A DNA stretch of 64,000 nucleotides, taken from NCBI RefSeq assembly GCF_042687825.1, contig NZ_JBHUQE010000002.1, positions 241,410 to 305,409 of the forward strand, given 5' to 3'. The notes beneath the pieces are model-generated. The model saw nothing but the letters and a program-made list of their open reading frames with translations. It searched no databases and was not told where the DNA came from. Source of the DNA: Sedimentitalea sp042687825 (GTDB lineage: Bacteria; Pseudomonadota; Alphaproteobacteria; Rhodobacterales; Rhodobacteraceae). Both the position numbers and the translations under genes were made by a program. Of the stretch, positions 1-9,506 are shown piece after piece (position 1 is the first letter of the stretch; each line of letters opens with the position of its first letter).

Positions 1-1
1 C

Positions 2-1714
2 CAGGCGCAGATCCAGCGCGGCCTGCGCGAGGCCTATGTCATCGACGGTACCGGCGATATCCGGGCGCGCGGCGAGGGTTCCTATCTTTTCGATTTCGAA
101 CATCCGGACCCGGACCAGATTGCGGCGGCGCGCGAAGAGGGAATGCTGATCGTTCAGGACTGGGACAACAACGAGTTCCGTGCGCTGGTGCGGCTGAACG
201 CGTTTGTCGACCGGTTTCTCTATGTCAGCCGGGTGGTCGATGGCGAGATCCTCAGCCTGCTGGACGAAACCAAGGAAACCGCGCTGTTGTACCAGCAGCT
301 GGAAAAGGAGCGCGGCCGGGTTCTGTTCGAATTCGGGCTGCTGTATCTCGGCTTTGCGGTGATCCTGATCCTGGCGGCGATCTGGCTGGGCCTGTGGTTC
401 GCCGAGCGCCTCAGCCGCCCGGTCGGGCGCCTGACCACGGCGGCGCAAAAGGTCGGCAGCGGCGATCTGGACGTGCAGGTCGTCGAGGAAGAGGGCGATG
501 ACGAGATCGCCATGCTGGGCCGCTATTTCAACCAGATGACGCATCAGTTGAAGGGCCAACGCGACCGGCTGCTGGACAACACGGATCAGATCGAGCGGCG
601 GCGGCGGATGTTTGACTCGGTTCTGTCCTCGGTCACCTCGGGGGTCGTCGGTCTGGACCCCGAGGGGCGGGTGACCTTCGTGAACCGTTCGGCCGAGCGG
701 TTGCTGGACTGGTCCGGCGACGAACAGTCGCTGGCGCTGTCGGTGGCGGTGCCGGAGTTCGGGCCACTGTTCGAAACACTCCAGGCCGGCGATACCGAGG
801 TCGCGCAGGGCGAGGTCAAGGTGTCGCGCCAGGGCCGGCTGGAGAACCTGCTGGTGCGCATGTCGACCCGGCGCGAGGCGGATGGCGGTCTCGAGGGCTA
901 TGTGGTGGCGTTCGACGACGTGACCGACCTGGTCAGCGCCCAGCGGATGGCGGCCTGGGGCGATGTGGCGCGGCGCATCGCGCATGAGATCAAGAACCCG
1001 CTCACGCCGATCCAGCTGAGCGCGGAACGGATCAAACGCAAATTCGCGCCTGTGCTGGGCGAGGACCGCGCCAAGCTGGAGGCGATGACCGATGTCATCG
1101 TGCGCCAGACCAACGATCTGCGCCGCATCGTCGACGAGTTTAGCAAGTTCGCCCGCATGCCGGAACCGGACCGCCGCAGCGAGGACCTGACCAAACTGGT
1201 GGCGGATGCGGTTCTGCTGCAACAGACCGGCCAGCCGGATGTGCAGATCGTGGCCGATCTGCCAGCGGTGCCGATTCTGGCCGAGGTGGACGCGACGATG
1301 ATCTCCCAAGCATTGACGAATCTGATCAAGAATGCCGGAGAAGCCATTGAGACATATTGTAAAAGTGGCGTTTCTGACGAATTTCGGCCGCAGATTCGGA
1401 TCGGCATGACAACGCGGCCGCTGGGCTGCGAGATCACCATCGCGGACAATGGCATCGGCCTGCCCGAGGATCGCGCCCGGCTGTTTGAACCCTATGTCAC
1501 CACCCGCGACGCCGGCACCGGCCTGGGCCTGCCGATCGTCAAGAAGATCATCGAAGAACATGGCGGCACGCTGACATTGGAGGATGCGCCGGTGTTTGAC
1601 GGGCAAAGTCATTTCGGCGCGATGGCCGTGATCAGGTTGGCCACGATCCAGGGCGACCCGATTTCCGACCGGACACATGCCGAGACAACCGAGGAAAAGG
1701 CAGGAACGAGATGA
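2..1714 (+). CDS. ntrY: Nitrogen regulation sensor histidine kinase NtrY (5' end outside window)
   Basis: This is the C-terminal 570 residues of a membrane histidine kinase; the frame is open to the window edge, so the N-terminal membrane segments are missing. In order it shows a periplasmic or linker stretch, one transmembrane segment (about nt 330-400), a HAMP domain (nt 405-555), a PAS domain (nt 605-940), an H-box HEIKNPLTP with the phospho-accepting His at nt 982, and a HATPase domain with N-box NLIKNAGEA and the G-boxes DNGIGLP and GTGLGLPIV. NtrY autophosphorylates and signals to NtrX, which controls nitrogen and redox/respiratory genes in alphaproteobacteria. It overlaps ntrX by 4 nt, so the two are translationally coupled. 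Confidence 0.96.
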   Translation, partial: QAQIQRGLREAYVIDGTGDIRARGEGSYLFDFEHPDPDQIAAAREEGMLIVQDWDNNEFRALVRLNAFVDRFLYVSRVVDGEILSLLDETKETALLYQQLEKERGRVLFEFGLLYLGFAVILILAAIWLGLWFAERLSRPVGRLTTAAQKVGSGDLDVQVVEEEGDDEIAMLGRYFNQMTHQLKGQRDRLLDNTDQIERRRRMFDSVLSSVTSGVVGLDPEGRVTFVNRSAERLLDWSGDEQSLALSVAVPEFGPLFETLQAGDTEVAQGEVKVSRQGRLENLLVRMSTRREADGGLEGYVVAFDDVTDLVSAQRMAAWGDVARRIAHEIKNPLTPIQLSAERIKRKFAPVLGEDRAKLEAMTDVIVRQTNDLRRIVDEFSKFARMPEPDRRSEDLTKLVADAVLLQQTGQPDVQIVADLPAVPILAEVDATMISQALTNLIKNAGEAIETYCKSGVSDEFRPQIRIGMTTRPLGCEITIADNGIGLPEDRARLFEPYVTTRDAGTGLGLPIVKKIIEEHGGTLTLEDAPVFDGQSHFGAMAVIRLATIQGDPISDRTHAETTEEKAGTR

Positions 1715-3126
1715 GCGATATTCTGATTGTGGACGACGAACGCGACATTCGCGAACTGGTTTCCGACATTCTCCAAGACGAAGGCTATGGCACGCGACTG
1801 GCCGGCAATTCCGACGATTGCATGGCGGCGATCAATGCCGAGCCTCCGGCGCTGCTGGTTCTGGATATCTGGCTCAAGGACAGCCGGATGGATGGCATCG
1901 ACATCCTCAAGGCGGTGAAACGCGACAATCCCGATGTGCCGGTGGTGATCATTTCGGGTCATGGCAATATCGAGATCGCCGTCGCGGCGATCAAGCAGGG
2001 CGCCTATGACTTCATCGAGAAACCGTTCAACATCGACCAGTTGCTGGTGGTGATCCGCCGGGCCATGGAAACCTCGCGTCTACGTCGGGAAAACAGCGCG
2101 CTCAGGAACCGCGACGCGTCGGTGGCCGACATGATCGGCAACAGTGCGGCCTTTCGCGGCCTGATCGGCAATCTGGACAAGGTCACCAAATCCAATGGCC
2201 GGGTGATGCTGACCGGTCCGGCCGGGTCGGGCAAAGAGATCGCCGCGCGCTATATCCATGCGCATTCCAGTCGTGCCAATGCTCCCTTTGTCACTGTCAA
2301 CTGCGCCAGCATCGAACCGGATCGCATGGAGGAGGTGCTGTTTGGCCGCGAAACCGCTGGCCGCGGTGTCGAACCGGGCCTGCTGGAACAAGCCCATGGC
2401 GGGGTGATCTATTTCGATGAGGTCGCCGACATGCCGCTCGGCACCCAGTCCAAAATCCTGCGGGTGCTGGTGGATCAGCAGTTTCAGCGGGTCGGCGGCA
2501 ATGACAAGGTGCGGGTCGACCTGCGGGTGATTTCCAGTACCAACCGGAACCTCGAAGAAGAGATCCGCGCCGAACGGTTCCGCCAGGAACTGTATCATCG
2601 CCTGAACGTCGTGCCGATCGCGGTGCCGTCGCTGGAGGAGCGGCGCGAGGACATCCCCCTGTTGGCCGAGCACTTCATCCAGGCCTGCAATGCCAGCCAG
2701 GGTCTGCCGTTGCGGCCCCTGTCCGAAGAGGCGGTGGCGCTGATGCAGACAATGATATGGCCCGGCAACGTGCGCCAGCTCAAGAACCTGGTCGAGCGGG
2801 TGCTGATTCTGGGCGAGGGAACCGGTCCGATCGAGGCCCGCGAACTGCCCAATGACGAAGAGAAACAGGCCAATGATGGCCGCGTCGTGCTGTCCGGTGC
2901 GCTGGCGACCCTGCCGCTGCGCGAGGCGCGCGAAGCCTTTGAAAGGGAATATTTGCTGACGCAGATCAACCGCTTTGGCGGCAATATCAGCCGCACAGCC
3001 AGCTTTGTCGGCATGGAGCGCAGCGCTCTGCATCGCAAGCTGAAATCGCTTGGCGTCGTAACCTCGTCAAAATCCGGTGCCCGCGTGGCGCATGTCGAGG
3101 ACGAGGCGACCGAACCCACCGGCTAG
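1711..3126 (+). CDS. ntrX: Nitrogen assimilation response regulator NtrX
   Basis: A 471-residue regulator of the NtrC architecture: N-terminal receiver domain (residues 1-120, acidic pocket VDDE and phospho-acceptor Asp52), a central AAA+ domain with Walker A GPAGSGKE and Walker B-like VIYFDEV, and a C-terminal Fis-type helix-turn-helix (about 410-450). It is the cognate regulator of NtrY, whose gene it overlaps. The sigma-54 contact loop GAFTGA is absent: after LFG the chain reads RETAGRGVEP and runs straight into GLLEQA. Rhodobacter capsulatus NtrC is a known precedent for losing this loop and working with sigma-70 polymerase, so I infer NtrX here may not act through sigma-54. Confidence 0.95.
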   Translation: MSDILIVDDERDIRELVSDILQDEGYGTRLAGNSDDCMAAINAEPPALLVLDIWLKDSRMDGIDILKAVKRDNPDVPVVIISGHGNIEIAVAAIKQGAYDFIEKPFNIDQLLVVIRRAMETSRLRRENSALRNRDASVADMIGNSAAFRGLIGNLDKVTKSNGRVMLTGPAGSGKEIAARYIHAHSSRANAPFVTVNCASIEPDRMEEVLFGRETAGRGVEPGLLEQAHGGVIYFDEVADMPLGTQSKILRVLVDQQFQRVGGNDKVRVDLRVISSTNRNLEEEIRAERFRQELYHRLNVVPIAVPSLEERREDIPLLAEHFIQACNASQGLPLRPLSEEAVALMQTMIWPGNVRQLKNLVERVLILGEGTGPIEARELPNDEEKQANDGRVVLSGALATLPLREAREAFEREYLLTQINRFGGNISRTASFVGMERSALHRKLKSLGVVTSSKSGARVAHVEDEATEPTG

Positions 3127-3142
3127 GCCGCGGCCGCGGCGG

Positions 3143-3628
3143 CTATTCGGCGGCGATGGGCGCCTGCGGCGTCACGATCTGCCAGGTTCCGTCGTCATAG
3201 GGAATGGCGCAGGACTCTTCTGTCAGGCGGGGCAGGGTACGGGTCGGCGCCGGCGGCACCGCCCGTGCCACAGCTGCCGAACAACGCGGTACGGTGACCG
3301 GCTGATAGCCCTTTTGCGCCATGCACATGTCCTGGACCCGCAGGCGCAGGTCGCGGTTCACATCCACCGTGTAAATGCCGCCATCGGCCCAGTATCCGGG
3401 CCGGTAATAGCATCCGCCACCGGTGCAATATTGCCCGCCGGGAAAATAGATCGGCGGGCGTTGCCGGATCTGGTTCGCCACAGGCGCGTCCTTGAGGGCG
3501 GCGACTTCGCAGCGGGTTGCATCCGTCTGCATCCGGCTGACCGAGGCGCCGGGTCGGTAATAGATCGACAAGGGACCGCAGGCACCCAGAAACAGTCCGG
3601 CGGCGATTATCCAATTCGCAGGCTTCAT
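3143..3628 (-). CDS. Putative small lipoprotein, conserved hypothetical
   Basis: A 161-residue protein of unknown function. Starting at the Met at 3628 gives an N-terminus MKPANWIIAAGLFLGACGP, a short lipoprotein signal with lipobox LGAC (cleavage before Cys17); upstream in-frame Met codons would bury this signal, so I reject them. The mature part has several Cys residues (a CTGGGCYY stretch and others) and Tyr/Pro-rich segments, consistent with an envelope protein. It is convergent with ntrX, 16 nt from its stop, and divergent from trkA, so it interrupts the NtrYX-Trk gene order on the opposite strand. No domain recognised. Confidence 0.8.
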   Translation of the reverse strand: MKPANWIIAAGLFLGACGPLSIYYRPGASVSRMQTDATRCEVAALKDAPVANQIRQRPPIYFPGGQYCTGGGCYYRPGYWADGGIYTVDVNRDLRLRVQDMCMAQKGYQPVTVPRCSAAVARAVPPAPTRTLPRLTEESCAIPYDDGTWQIVTPQAPIAAE

Positions 3629-3734
3629 GGTTCCATTCTGCCCCGGGCCGGTGGCGGTTACAATTGAATTGACCCCCGTTTGGGCATCTGTCATGCAAAG
3701 GATCGCTGAATTCGCGGCCAGAGGGCAAGACGGC

Positions 3735-5111
3735 ATGAAGGTCATCATTTGCGGTGCAGGTCAGGTCGGCTGGCAGATCGCGCGGCACCTGTCGGGCGAA
3801 CAGAACGATGTCACCGTCGTGGACAGCAATCCCGATCTGGTGCGCCGGGCCACCGATACGCTGGACGTGCAGGGCGTCGCAGGTTTTGCCAGCTATCCCG
3901 ACATTCTGGACAAGGCCGGGGCGCGGGATGCCGACATGATCATCGCCGCGACCTATTCCGACGAGGTCAACATGGTCACCTGCCAGGTGGCGCATTCGGT
4001 GTTCTCGATCCAGCGCAAGATCGCGCGCCTGCGGGCGCAATCCTATCTGACGGCGATCTATTCCGATCTCTACCGCCGCGATCACCTGCCCATCGACGTG
4101 GTGATCAGCCCCGAGCGCGAAGTGGCGGCGGCGGCGATGCAGCGCCTGTCCGCCCCTGCCGCCTTTGACACTGAAACCTTCATGAACGGCAAGGCGCAGC
4201 TGCTGGGCGTCTCGATCGAGGAAGACTGCCCGATCGTGAACACGCCGCTGCGCCAGCTGACCGACCTTTTTTCGACTCTGCGTTCGATCGTGGTCGGGGT
4301 GCGCCGCGACGGATCGCTTTTCGCCCCTGAACCCAATGACCAGTTGTTCGTCGGCGATGATTGTTACGTTTTCGCCCATGTCGACGACATCGGGCGGGTT
4401 CTCGAAGTCTTTGGCAAGACGCAGCAGAAACAGGAACGCCTGGTGATCGTCGGGGGCGGCAATGTCGGGCTGACCGTGGCGCGCACGCTGGAAACCCGTG
4501 CCGTGCGCACCCGCACCAAGATGATTGAACGCAGTCGCGCCAGCGCGGAACAGGCCGCCGAAAGGCTGGAACGCACCATTGTCCTGCACGGCGACGGGCT
4601 GGATACGGTGCTGCTGAACGAGGCCGGGATCGAACGGGCCGACGCGATGCTGGCGGTCACCGATGATGACAAGACCAACATTCTGGTGGCCGTGCGCGCC
4701 AAGGCCGAGGGCTGTCCCTATGCCATTGCGCTGATCAACGATCCGACCCTGGTGCCGCTGATGGCTCCGCTGGGGATCGATGCCTATATCAATCCGCGCG
4801 CAACCACGGTCAGTTCTATTCTGCGCCATATCCGCCATGGCCGGGTGCGCGCGGTCTATTCCGTCGGCGATGCCGAGGCCGAGGTGATCGAGGCCGAGGT
4901 GATGTCGACCTCGCCGCTGGCAGGCCAGCGCATCCGCGACATCGACTTTCCCGAGGGCGTGCTGGTCGGGGCCGTGATGCGCGACGGCGAGATCATGCGC
5001 CCGGTCGGCGGCCTGCGGATCGAGGAAAAGGACGTGATCGCCCTGTTTGCAATGGCCGACGACGTGCCCGAAGTCGAGCGGTTGATGCAGGTCTCGATCG
5101 ACTTTTTCTGA
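3735..5111 (+). CDS. trkA: Trk system potassium uptake protein TrkA
   Basis: A 458-residue cytoplasmic NAD-binding regulatory subunit of the Trk K+ transporter. It has two RCK units, each with an N (Rossmann) and C lobe: the first nucleotide motif GAGQVG is at residues 7-12 with acidic Asp30, and the second, GGGNVG, is near residue 240. The length matches canonical TrkA. I chose the start at 3735, directly before KVIICGAG; the longer reading from 3627 would add 36 residues with no family counterpart. trkH begins 2 nt after its stop, so the two subunits are made as an operon. Confidence 0.96.
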   Translation: MKVIICGAGQVGWQIARHLSGEQNDVTVVDSNPDLVRRATDTLDVQGVAGFASYPDILDKAGARDADMIIAATYSDEVNMVTCQVAHSVFSIQRKIARLRAQSYLTAIYSDLYRRDHLPIDVVISPEREVAAAAMQRLSAPAAFDTETFMNGKAQLLGVSIEEDCPIVNTPLRQLTDLFSTLRSIVVGVRRDGSLFAPEPNDQLFVGDDCYVFAHVDDIGRVLEVFGKTQQKQERLVIVGGGNVGLTVARTLETRAVRTRTKMIERSRASAEQAAERLERTIVLHGDGLDTVLLNEAGIERADAMLAVTDDDKTNILVAVRAKAEGCPYAIALINDPTLVPLMAPLGIDAYINPRATTVSSILRHIRHGRVRAVYSVGDAEAEVIEAEVMSTSPLAGQRIRDIDFPEGVLVGAVMRDGEIMRPVGGLRIEEKDVIALFAMADDVPEVERLMQVSIDFF

Positions 5112-5113
5112 TC

Positions 5114-6649
5114 ATGCAGGCCGAACAGACCAGCACCGGAATTTTCATGCGCTTGCCGATGTCCCTGCTGATCTGGGGCATCGCGGCGGCATCGATGTTC
5201 GTGCCGGCCTCTTACGCGCTGGTGCGCAACAATCACCCCGCGTCGCAATCCTTTTTCTATTCCGGGTTGCTGGGGTTGATCATCGTGACCCTGATTGCGA
5301 TGTCCCTGGGCGGGCGCCGGCCGCGCTTCGGCACCCTGGGGCAATTGCTGTCCCTGCTCTTTGCCTATGCCATTCTGCCGGTCTTTCTGGCGATTCCCAT
5401 GCATGAAGCATTGCAGAACACGCGGTTTCTGAACGCCTATTTCGATATGGTCAGCGCCATCACGACCACCGGAGCAGACCTGTTTGATGACCCCGGTCGT
5501 CTGTCTCCGTCGCTGCATCTGTGGCGGGCCCAGGTCGGCTGGATGGGCGGGCTGCTGATGTGGATTGCCGCCTCGGCGATCCTGGCGCCGCTGTCGCTGG
5601 GCGGGTTCGAAGTCACCGCGCGCGGTCAGCCCGGGCGCGACGCCATTGGTGCCGGCGCCATGCAGCGCGCCGAACCGCGCAAACGCCTGTTGCGCATCAC
5701 CGTCGCGCTGGCGCCGATCTACGCCGGTCTGACCATGATCCTGTGGGTGCTGTTGCTGATCAGCGGCGAGGCCTCGCTGACCGCTCTGTGCCATGCCATG
5801 TCGGTGATGGCGACCTCGGGCATCTCGCCGGTCGGCGGGATGAACGGCGCCAGCGCCGGTATTGCCGGCGAAGCCCTGCTGTTCCTGTTCATGTTCTTTG
5901 CCCTGTCGCGCCTGACGTTTTCCAGCGACACCTCGATGGTCAGCGCCGCGCGGCTGGACCGCGACCCCGAGTTCCGCACCGCGCTCTTGCTGATCGTCGG
6001 TCTGCCGTCATTGCTGTTCCTGCGTCACTGGCTGGCCTCGCTCGAGGTCGGGGCCGGAGAGAGCTTTGTGCAGGCTCTGCATGCCTTTTGGGGGGCGATG
6101 TTCACCGTGATGTCGTTTCTCACCACCACCGGTTTTGAAAGCGCGGATTGGGACGAGGCCCAGCAATGGTCCGGTCTGGGCACGCCGGGTCTGATCCTGA
6201 TGGGGCTGGCGGTGATCGGCGGCGGCGTCGCCACCACCGCCGGCGGGGTCAAGCTGCTCAGGGTCTATGCGCTGTATCTGAACGGGCTGCGCGAGATGCA
6301 GCGCCTGGTGCATCCCTCCTCGGTCAGCAGCATCAAGGGCAGCCAGCGCATCCAGCGCGATGGCGCCTTTATCGCCTGGGTGTTCTTCATGCTGTTTGCC
6401 ATGTCTCTGGCGATGATCAGCTTGGCCCTGGCCGCGCTTGGGGTATCGTTTGACCATGCCATCGTGCTGAGCATCGCCAGCCTGTCCACCACCGGCCCTG
6501 TCATCCATGTGGCGGCCGAAACCCCGATCCGGCTGGTCGAACTGAGCGATGCGGCCAAGACCGTTCTATGCGCGGCCATGGTACTGGGCCGTCTGGAAAC
6601 GCTGGCCATCATCGCGCTGTTCACGCCGGATCTCTGGCGCAATCGGTGA
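5114..6649 (+). CDS. trkH: Trk system potassium uptake protein TrkH
   Basis: A 511-residue polytopic inner-membrane K+ translocating subunit. The four pore-loop selectivity motifs of the TrkH/KtrB family are visible in order: TTTGAD, ATSGIS, TTTGFE and STTGP. The first hydrophobic helix begins near residue 17. An alternative start at Met12 (5147) is possible and would remove a short hydrophilic lead. It follows trkA by 2 nt and precedes hfq by about 130 nt. TrkA binding to the cytoplasmic face gates this channel-like subunit. Confidence 0.96.
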   Translation: MQAEQTSTGIFMRLPMSLLIWGIAAASMFVPASYALVRNNHPASQSFFYSGLLGLIIVTLIAMSLGGRRPRFGTLGQLLSLLFAYAILPVFLAIPMHEALQNTRFLNAYFDMVSAITTTGADLFDDPGRLSPSLHLWRAQVGWMGGLLMWIAASAILAPLSLGGFEVTARGQPGRDAIGAGAMQRAEPRKRLLRITVALAPIYAGLTMILWVLLLISGEASLTALCHAMSVMATSGISPVGGMNGASAGIAGEALLFLFMFFALSRLTFSSDTSMVSAARLDRDPEFRTALLLIVGLPSLLFLRHWLASLEVGAGESFVQALHAFWGAMFTVMSFLTTTGFESADWDEAQQWSGLGTPGLILMGLAVIGGGVATTAGGVKLLRVYALYLNGLREMQRLVHPSSVSSIKGSQRIQRDGAFIAWVFFMLFAMSLAMISLALAALGVSFDHAIVLSIASLSTTGPVIHVAAETPIRLVELSDAAKTVLCAAMVLGRLETLAIIALFTPDLWRNR

Positions 6650-6778
6650 GCAGGTGCAAACAAGCATCCGTAAGGAACGTTTTTGGGTGGAAGTTCTTGG
6701 CGCGGCGCGACATACTTGTGCATCAGGGGCGTAGCAAAGCACATTAATTGGCAAGAACAACGGTGAGAATTTGAAATA

Positions 6779-7018
6779 ATGGCATCTGACAGACAGAATC
6801 TTCAGGACGCATTTCTGAACCACGTCCGCAAGACCAAGGTCCCGGTCACGATCTTTTTGATCAATGGCGTGAAATTGCAGGGTGTCATAACCTGGTTCGA
6901 CAACTTCTGTGTGCTGTTGCGCCGCGATGGTCAGTCCCAGCTTGTGTACAAACATGCGATTTCGACCATCATGCCGTCGCAGCCGATTAACCTGTACGAG
7001 GGCGAAGACGCCACTTGA
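6779..7018 (+). CDS. hfq: RNA-binding protein Hfq
   Basis: A 79-residue Sm-like RNA chaperone. The Sm1 motif (VTIFLINGVKLQGVITWFDNF) and the Sm2 motif containing YKHAIST are intact, and the length is that of the core hexamer-forming domain with almost no C-terminal tail, which is typical of alphaproteobacteria. It binds sRNAs and U-rich 3' ends and helps them pair with mRNAs. hflX starts inside its last codons (4-nt overlap), the conserved hfq-hflX arrangement. The 130 nt upstream of hfq are relatively AT-rich and presumably hold its own promoter, although I cannot fix one. Confidence 0.98.
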   Translation: MASDRQNLQDAFLNHVRKTKVPVTIFLINGVKLQGVITWFDNFCVLLRRDGQSQLVYKHAISTIMPSQPINLYEGEDAT

Positions 7019-8289
7019 TGGAGCATGACCAGCGCCGCACCCGTGCCTGGGTGCTGCATCCCGATATCAAATCGGATCCTGATCGCCGTCCGGCCGAGCC
7101 GGCCTTGCAGGAGGCCGTTGCCCTGGCTGCGGCTTTGCCGGATCTCGAGGTCATCGACGCGCAAACTGTGCGTCTGCCGCGCCCGCATGCCGGCATGCTG
7201 TTCGGTTCGGGCAAGATCGATGAACTGGCCGAACTGTTCCGCGCGAATGAGGTCGAACTGGTTCTGATCGACGGACAGGTCAGCCCGGTGCAGCAGCGCA
7301 ATCTGGAAAAGGCCTGGAACGTCAAGCTGCTGGACCGGACCGGCCTGATCCTGGAGATATTCTCGGATCGCGCGCGCACCCGCGAGGGTGTGCTGCAGGT
7401 CGAGATGGCGGCGCTGTCCTATCAGCGCACCCGGCTGGTGCGGGCCTGGACCCACCTGGAGCGCCAGCGCGGCGGGCTGGGTTTTGTCGGCGGTCCCGGC
7501 GAAACCCAGATCGAGGCCGACCGGCGTGCCATCGACGAACAACTGGTGCGGCTGCGCCGGCAGCTGGACAAGGTGGTCAAGACCCGCACGCTGCACCGCG
7601 CCGCGCGGGCCAAGGTGCCCTATCCGATCGTCGCGCTGGTGGGCTATACCAATGCCGGAAAGTCCACGTTGTTCAATCGCCTGACCGGGGCCGAGGTCAT
7701 GGCCAAGGACATGCTGTTCGCGACACTGGACCCGACGATGCGGCGGGTGCAGCTGCCCGACGGCCCCGAGGTGATCCTGTCGGACACGGTGGGGTTTATC
7801 AGCGATCTGCCGACCGAACTGGTGGCGGCGTTTCGCGCCACGCTCGAAGAAGTGCTGGGGGCCGATCTGATCGTGCATGTGCGCGATATCAGCCATGCCG
7901 ACACCGAGGCCCAGGCCCGCGATGTCGCGGCGATCCTGACCGCTCTGGGAGTCGGTGAGGACCGGCCGCAGCTGCAGGTTTGGAACAAGCTCGACCTGCT
8001 GGACGCCGAGGCACGGCAGGCCATGCTGGCGCGCGCCGCGCGCGACGAGGCGGTCTTTGCCATATCGGCGCTGTCCGGGGACGGTATCGCCGATCTGCTG
8101 GCCGCCGTCGCCGAGACGCTGCAGGGCGTGCGGTCCGAGGCGCAGTTGCATCTGGGTTTTTCCGAGGGCAAACGCCGGGCCTGGCTGTTCCAGCAGGATC
8201 TGGTGCAGTCCGAAGTCCAGACCGAGGACGGGTTTGACATTACCGTTCTCTGGACGCCGAAACAGCACGCCCAGTACGACGCGCTATAG
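7015..8289 (+). CDS. hflX: Ribosome-associated GTPase HflX
   Basis: A 424-residue P-loop GTPase that binds the 50S subunit and splits stalled or stressed ribosomes. The N-terminal HflX-specific domain (about 1-190) contains the conserved glycine-rich segment RGGLGFVGGPGETQIE, followed by a coiled region, then the G domain with G1 GYTNAGKS near residue 210, G3 DTVGF and G4 NKLD. The start overlaps hfq by 4 nt (ATGA), implying coupled translation. Convergent with the antiporter gene downstream. Confidence 0.96.
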   Translation: MMEHDQRRTRAWVLHPDIKSDPDRRPAEPALQEAVALAAALPDLEVIDAQTVRLPRPHAGMLFGSGKIDELAELFRANEVELVLIDGQVSPVQQRNLEKAWNVKLLDRTGLILEIFSDRARTREGVLQVEMAALSYQRTRLVRAWTHLERQRGGLGFVGGPGETQIEADRRAIDEQLVRLRRQLDKVVKTRTLHRAARAKVPYPIVALVGYTNAGKSTLFNRLTGAEVMAKDMLFATLDPTMRRVQLPDGPEVILSDTVGFISDLPTELVAAFRATLEEVLGADLIVHVRDISHADTEAQARDVAAILTALGVGEDRPQLQVWNKLDLLDAEARQAMLARAARDEAVFAISALSGDGIADLLAAVAETLQGVRSEAQLHLGFSEGKRRAWLFQQDLVQSEVQTEDGFDITVLWTPKQHAQYDAL

Positions 8290-8323
8290 GCGCTCCGGGA
8301 ACGGGAAAAGGGGCAAATCCGGC

Positions 8324-9502
8324 TCAGCCTTTGGCCTCTGGGGCGGCATTGCGCCGGATCGCGTGGCCGGTGGCCAGCGGCCCGATCAGTTCGAACACAA
8401 CGGTCGCCCCGATGGTCAGAGCCATGATGAACGGGCCATGTTCGGGCAGGTATTCCGCGGCGATGAGAGCCATGCCGATCGCCACCCCGGCCTGGGGCAG
8501 CAGCGCAGGGCCGAACCAGGGGCGCTGATCGGGCGCAACGCGGGCCAGCGTGCCGCCCAGCCAGCCGCCCAGTATCCGGGCCAGACTGCGCAGCACCACA
8601 TAGGCGGCGCCAAAGGGACCGATGGACAGCAGCGCCCCCAGATCCAGCGTCGCCCCGGCGAGCAGGAAAAAGATCACCATGAACGGCCATTGGATATACT
8701 CGATCTCGTGGAAGGCCTTGGTATGGTGGCGCGCCAGGTTGACGATAATCGCGCCCACGGTCATGCCGCTGATCAGATAGGACAGGTCCAGCCATATCGA
8801 CAGGCCGGCGGTCAGAAAGACCAGCCCCAGCGCCTCGATGCGCAGTGGCTCGCCGTCTGACAGGCGTCCGGTCAGATAGGCTGCGGGCAGACCGATCACC
8901 AGCCCCAGTGCCAGCGAGCCCAGGATTTCTTTGACGGTCTTGATGAGAATGCCGTTATCGGTGCCGTTGCCCAGCCAGATCTGCACCAGCACCATCACCA
9001 GACTGAATGCGATCAGCCCCCAGGCATCGTCGATGGCCACGATGCCCTTGAGGGTGCGGGTGAAGCCGTTGTCGATACCGGTTTCGCGCAGCACGTCGTA
9101 GGTTGCCGCCGGATCGGTCGCGGTCGCGATCGCCCCCAGCACCAAAGCAGCGGCCAGCGGCAGTCCCAACGCCGCCAGCCCCAGCGACACGACGGCCAGT
9201 GTCACCGCAATCACCGCCAGCGAGATCAGCAGGATGGCCGCGCCATGGGCGCGCAGGGTTTTCAGCGACAGCGCGCTGCCCAGCAGAAAGGCCAGCATGC
9301 TCAGCGCGATGATCGAAACCAGCGGGTAAAGGTCCGAGATCATCGTCGGAATCAGGTCCAGCCCGGCGCTGCCGGCGGCCAGCCCGCAACCCAACAGCAG
9401 CGTCACACGGGGCAGGCGGGTGCGGCGGCCGGCCTGGTCGGCGACCAGACCCAGCAGAAACAGGGCGCCCAATGCGATCAATCCGATGGCGGTGTCATGC
9501 AT
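8324..9502 (-). CDS. Cation:proton antiporter (CPA2-like)
   Basis: A 392-residue membrane protein with about 11-12 hydrophobic segments. The sequence ATDPAAT near residue 128 and the following AIDDAW segment match the conserved acidic ion-binding helix of the Na+/H+ exchanger (CPA) superfamily, closest in style to the KefB/NapA branch. It lacks any C-terminal RCK domain, so it is a transporter-only form. It lies 4 nt downstream of the penicillin-acylase-type gene on the same strand and is probably co-transcribed. The exchanged cation (Na+ or K+) cannot be read from sequence. Confidence 0.88.
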   Translation of the reverse strand: MHDTAIGLIALGALFLLGLVADQAGRRTRLPRVTLLLGCGLAAGSAGLDLIPTMISDLYPLVSIIALSMLAFLLGSALSLKTLRAHGAAILLISLAVIAVTLAVVSLGLAALGLPLAAALVLGAIATATDPAATYDVLRETGIDNGFTRTLKGIVAIDDAWGLIAFSLVMVLVQIWLGNGTDNGILIKTVKEILGSLALGLVIGLPAAYLTGRLSDGEPLRIEALGLVFLTAGLSIWLDLSYLISGMTVGAIIVNLARHHTKAFHEIEYIQWPFMVIFFLLAGATLDLGALLSIGPFGAAYVVLRSLARILGGWLGGTLARVAPDQRPWFGPALLPQAGVAIGMALIAAEYLPEHGPFIMALTIGATVVFELIGPLATGHAIRRNAAPEAKG

Positions 9503-9506
9503 CGGC

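Noticed and set aside
3195..4838. 547-residue minus-strand frame over trkA
   Set aside because: Antisense to trkA; only its downstream part overlaps the real lipoprotein in a different frame.
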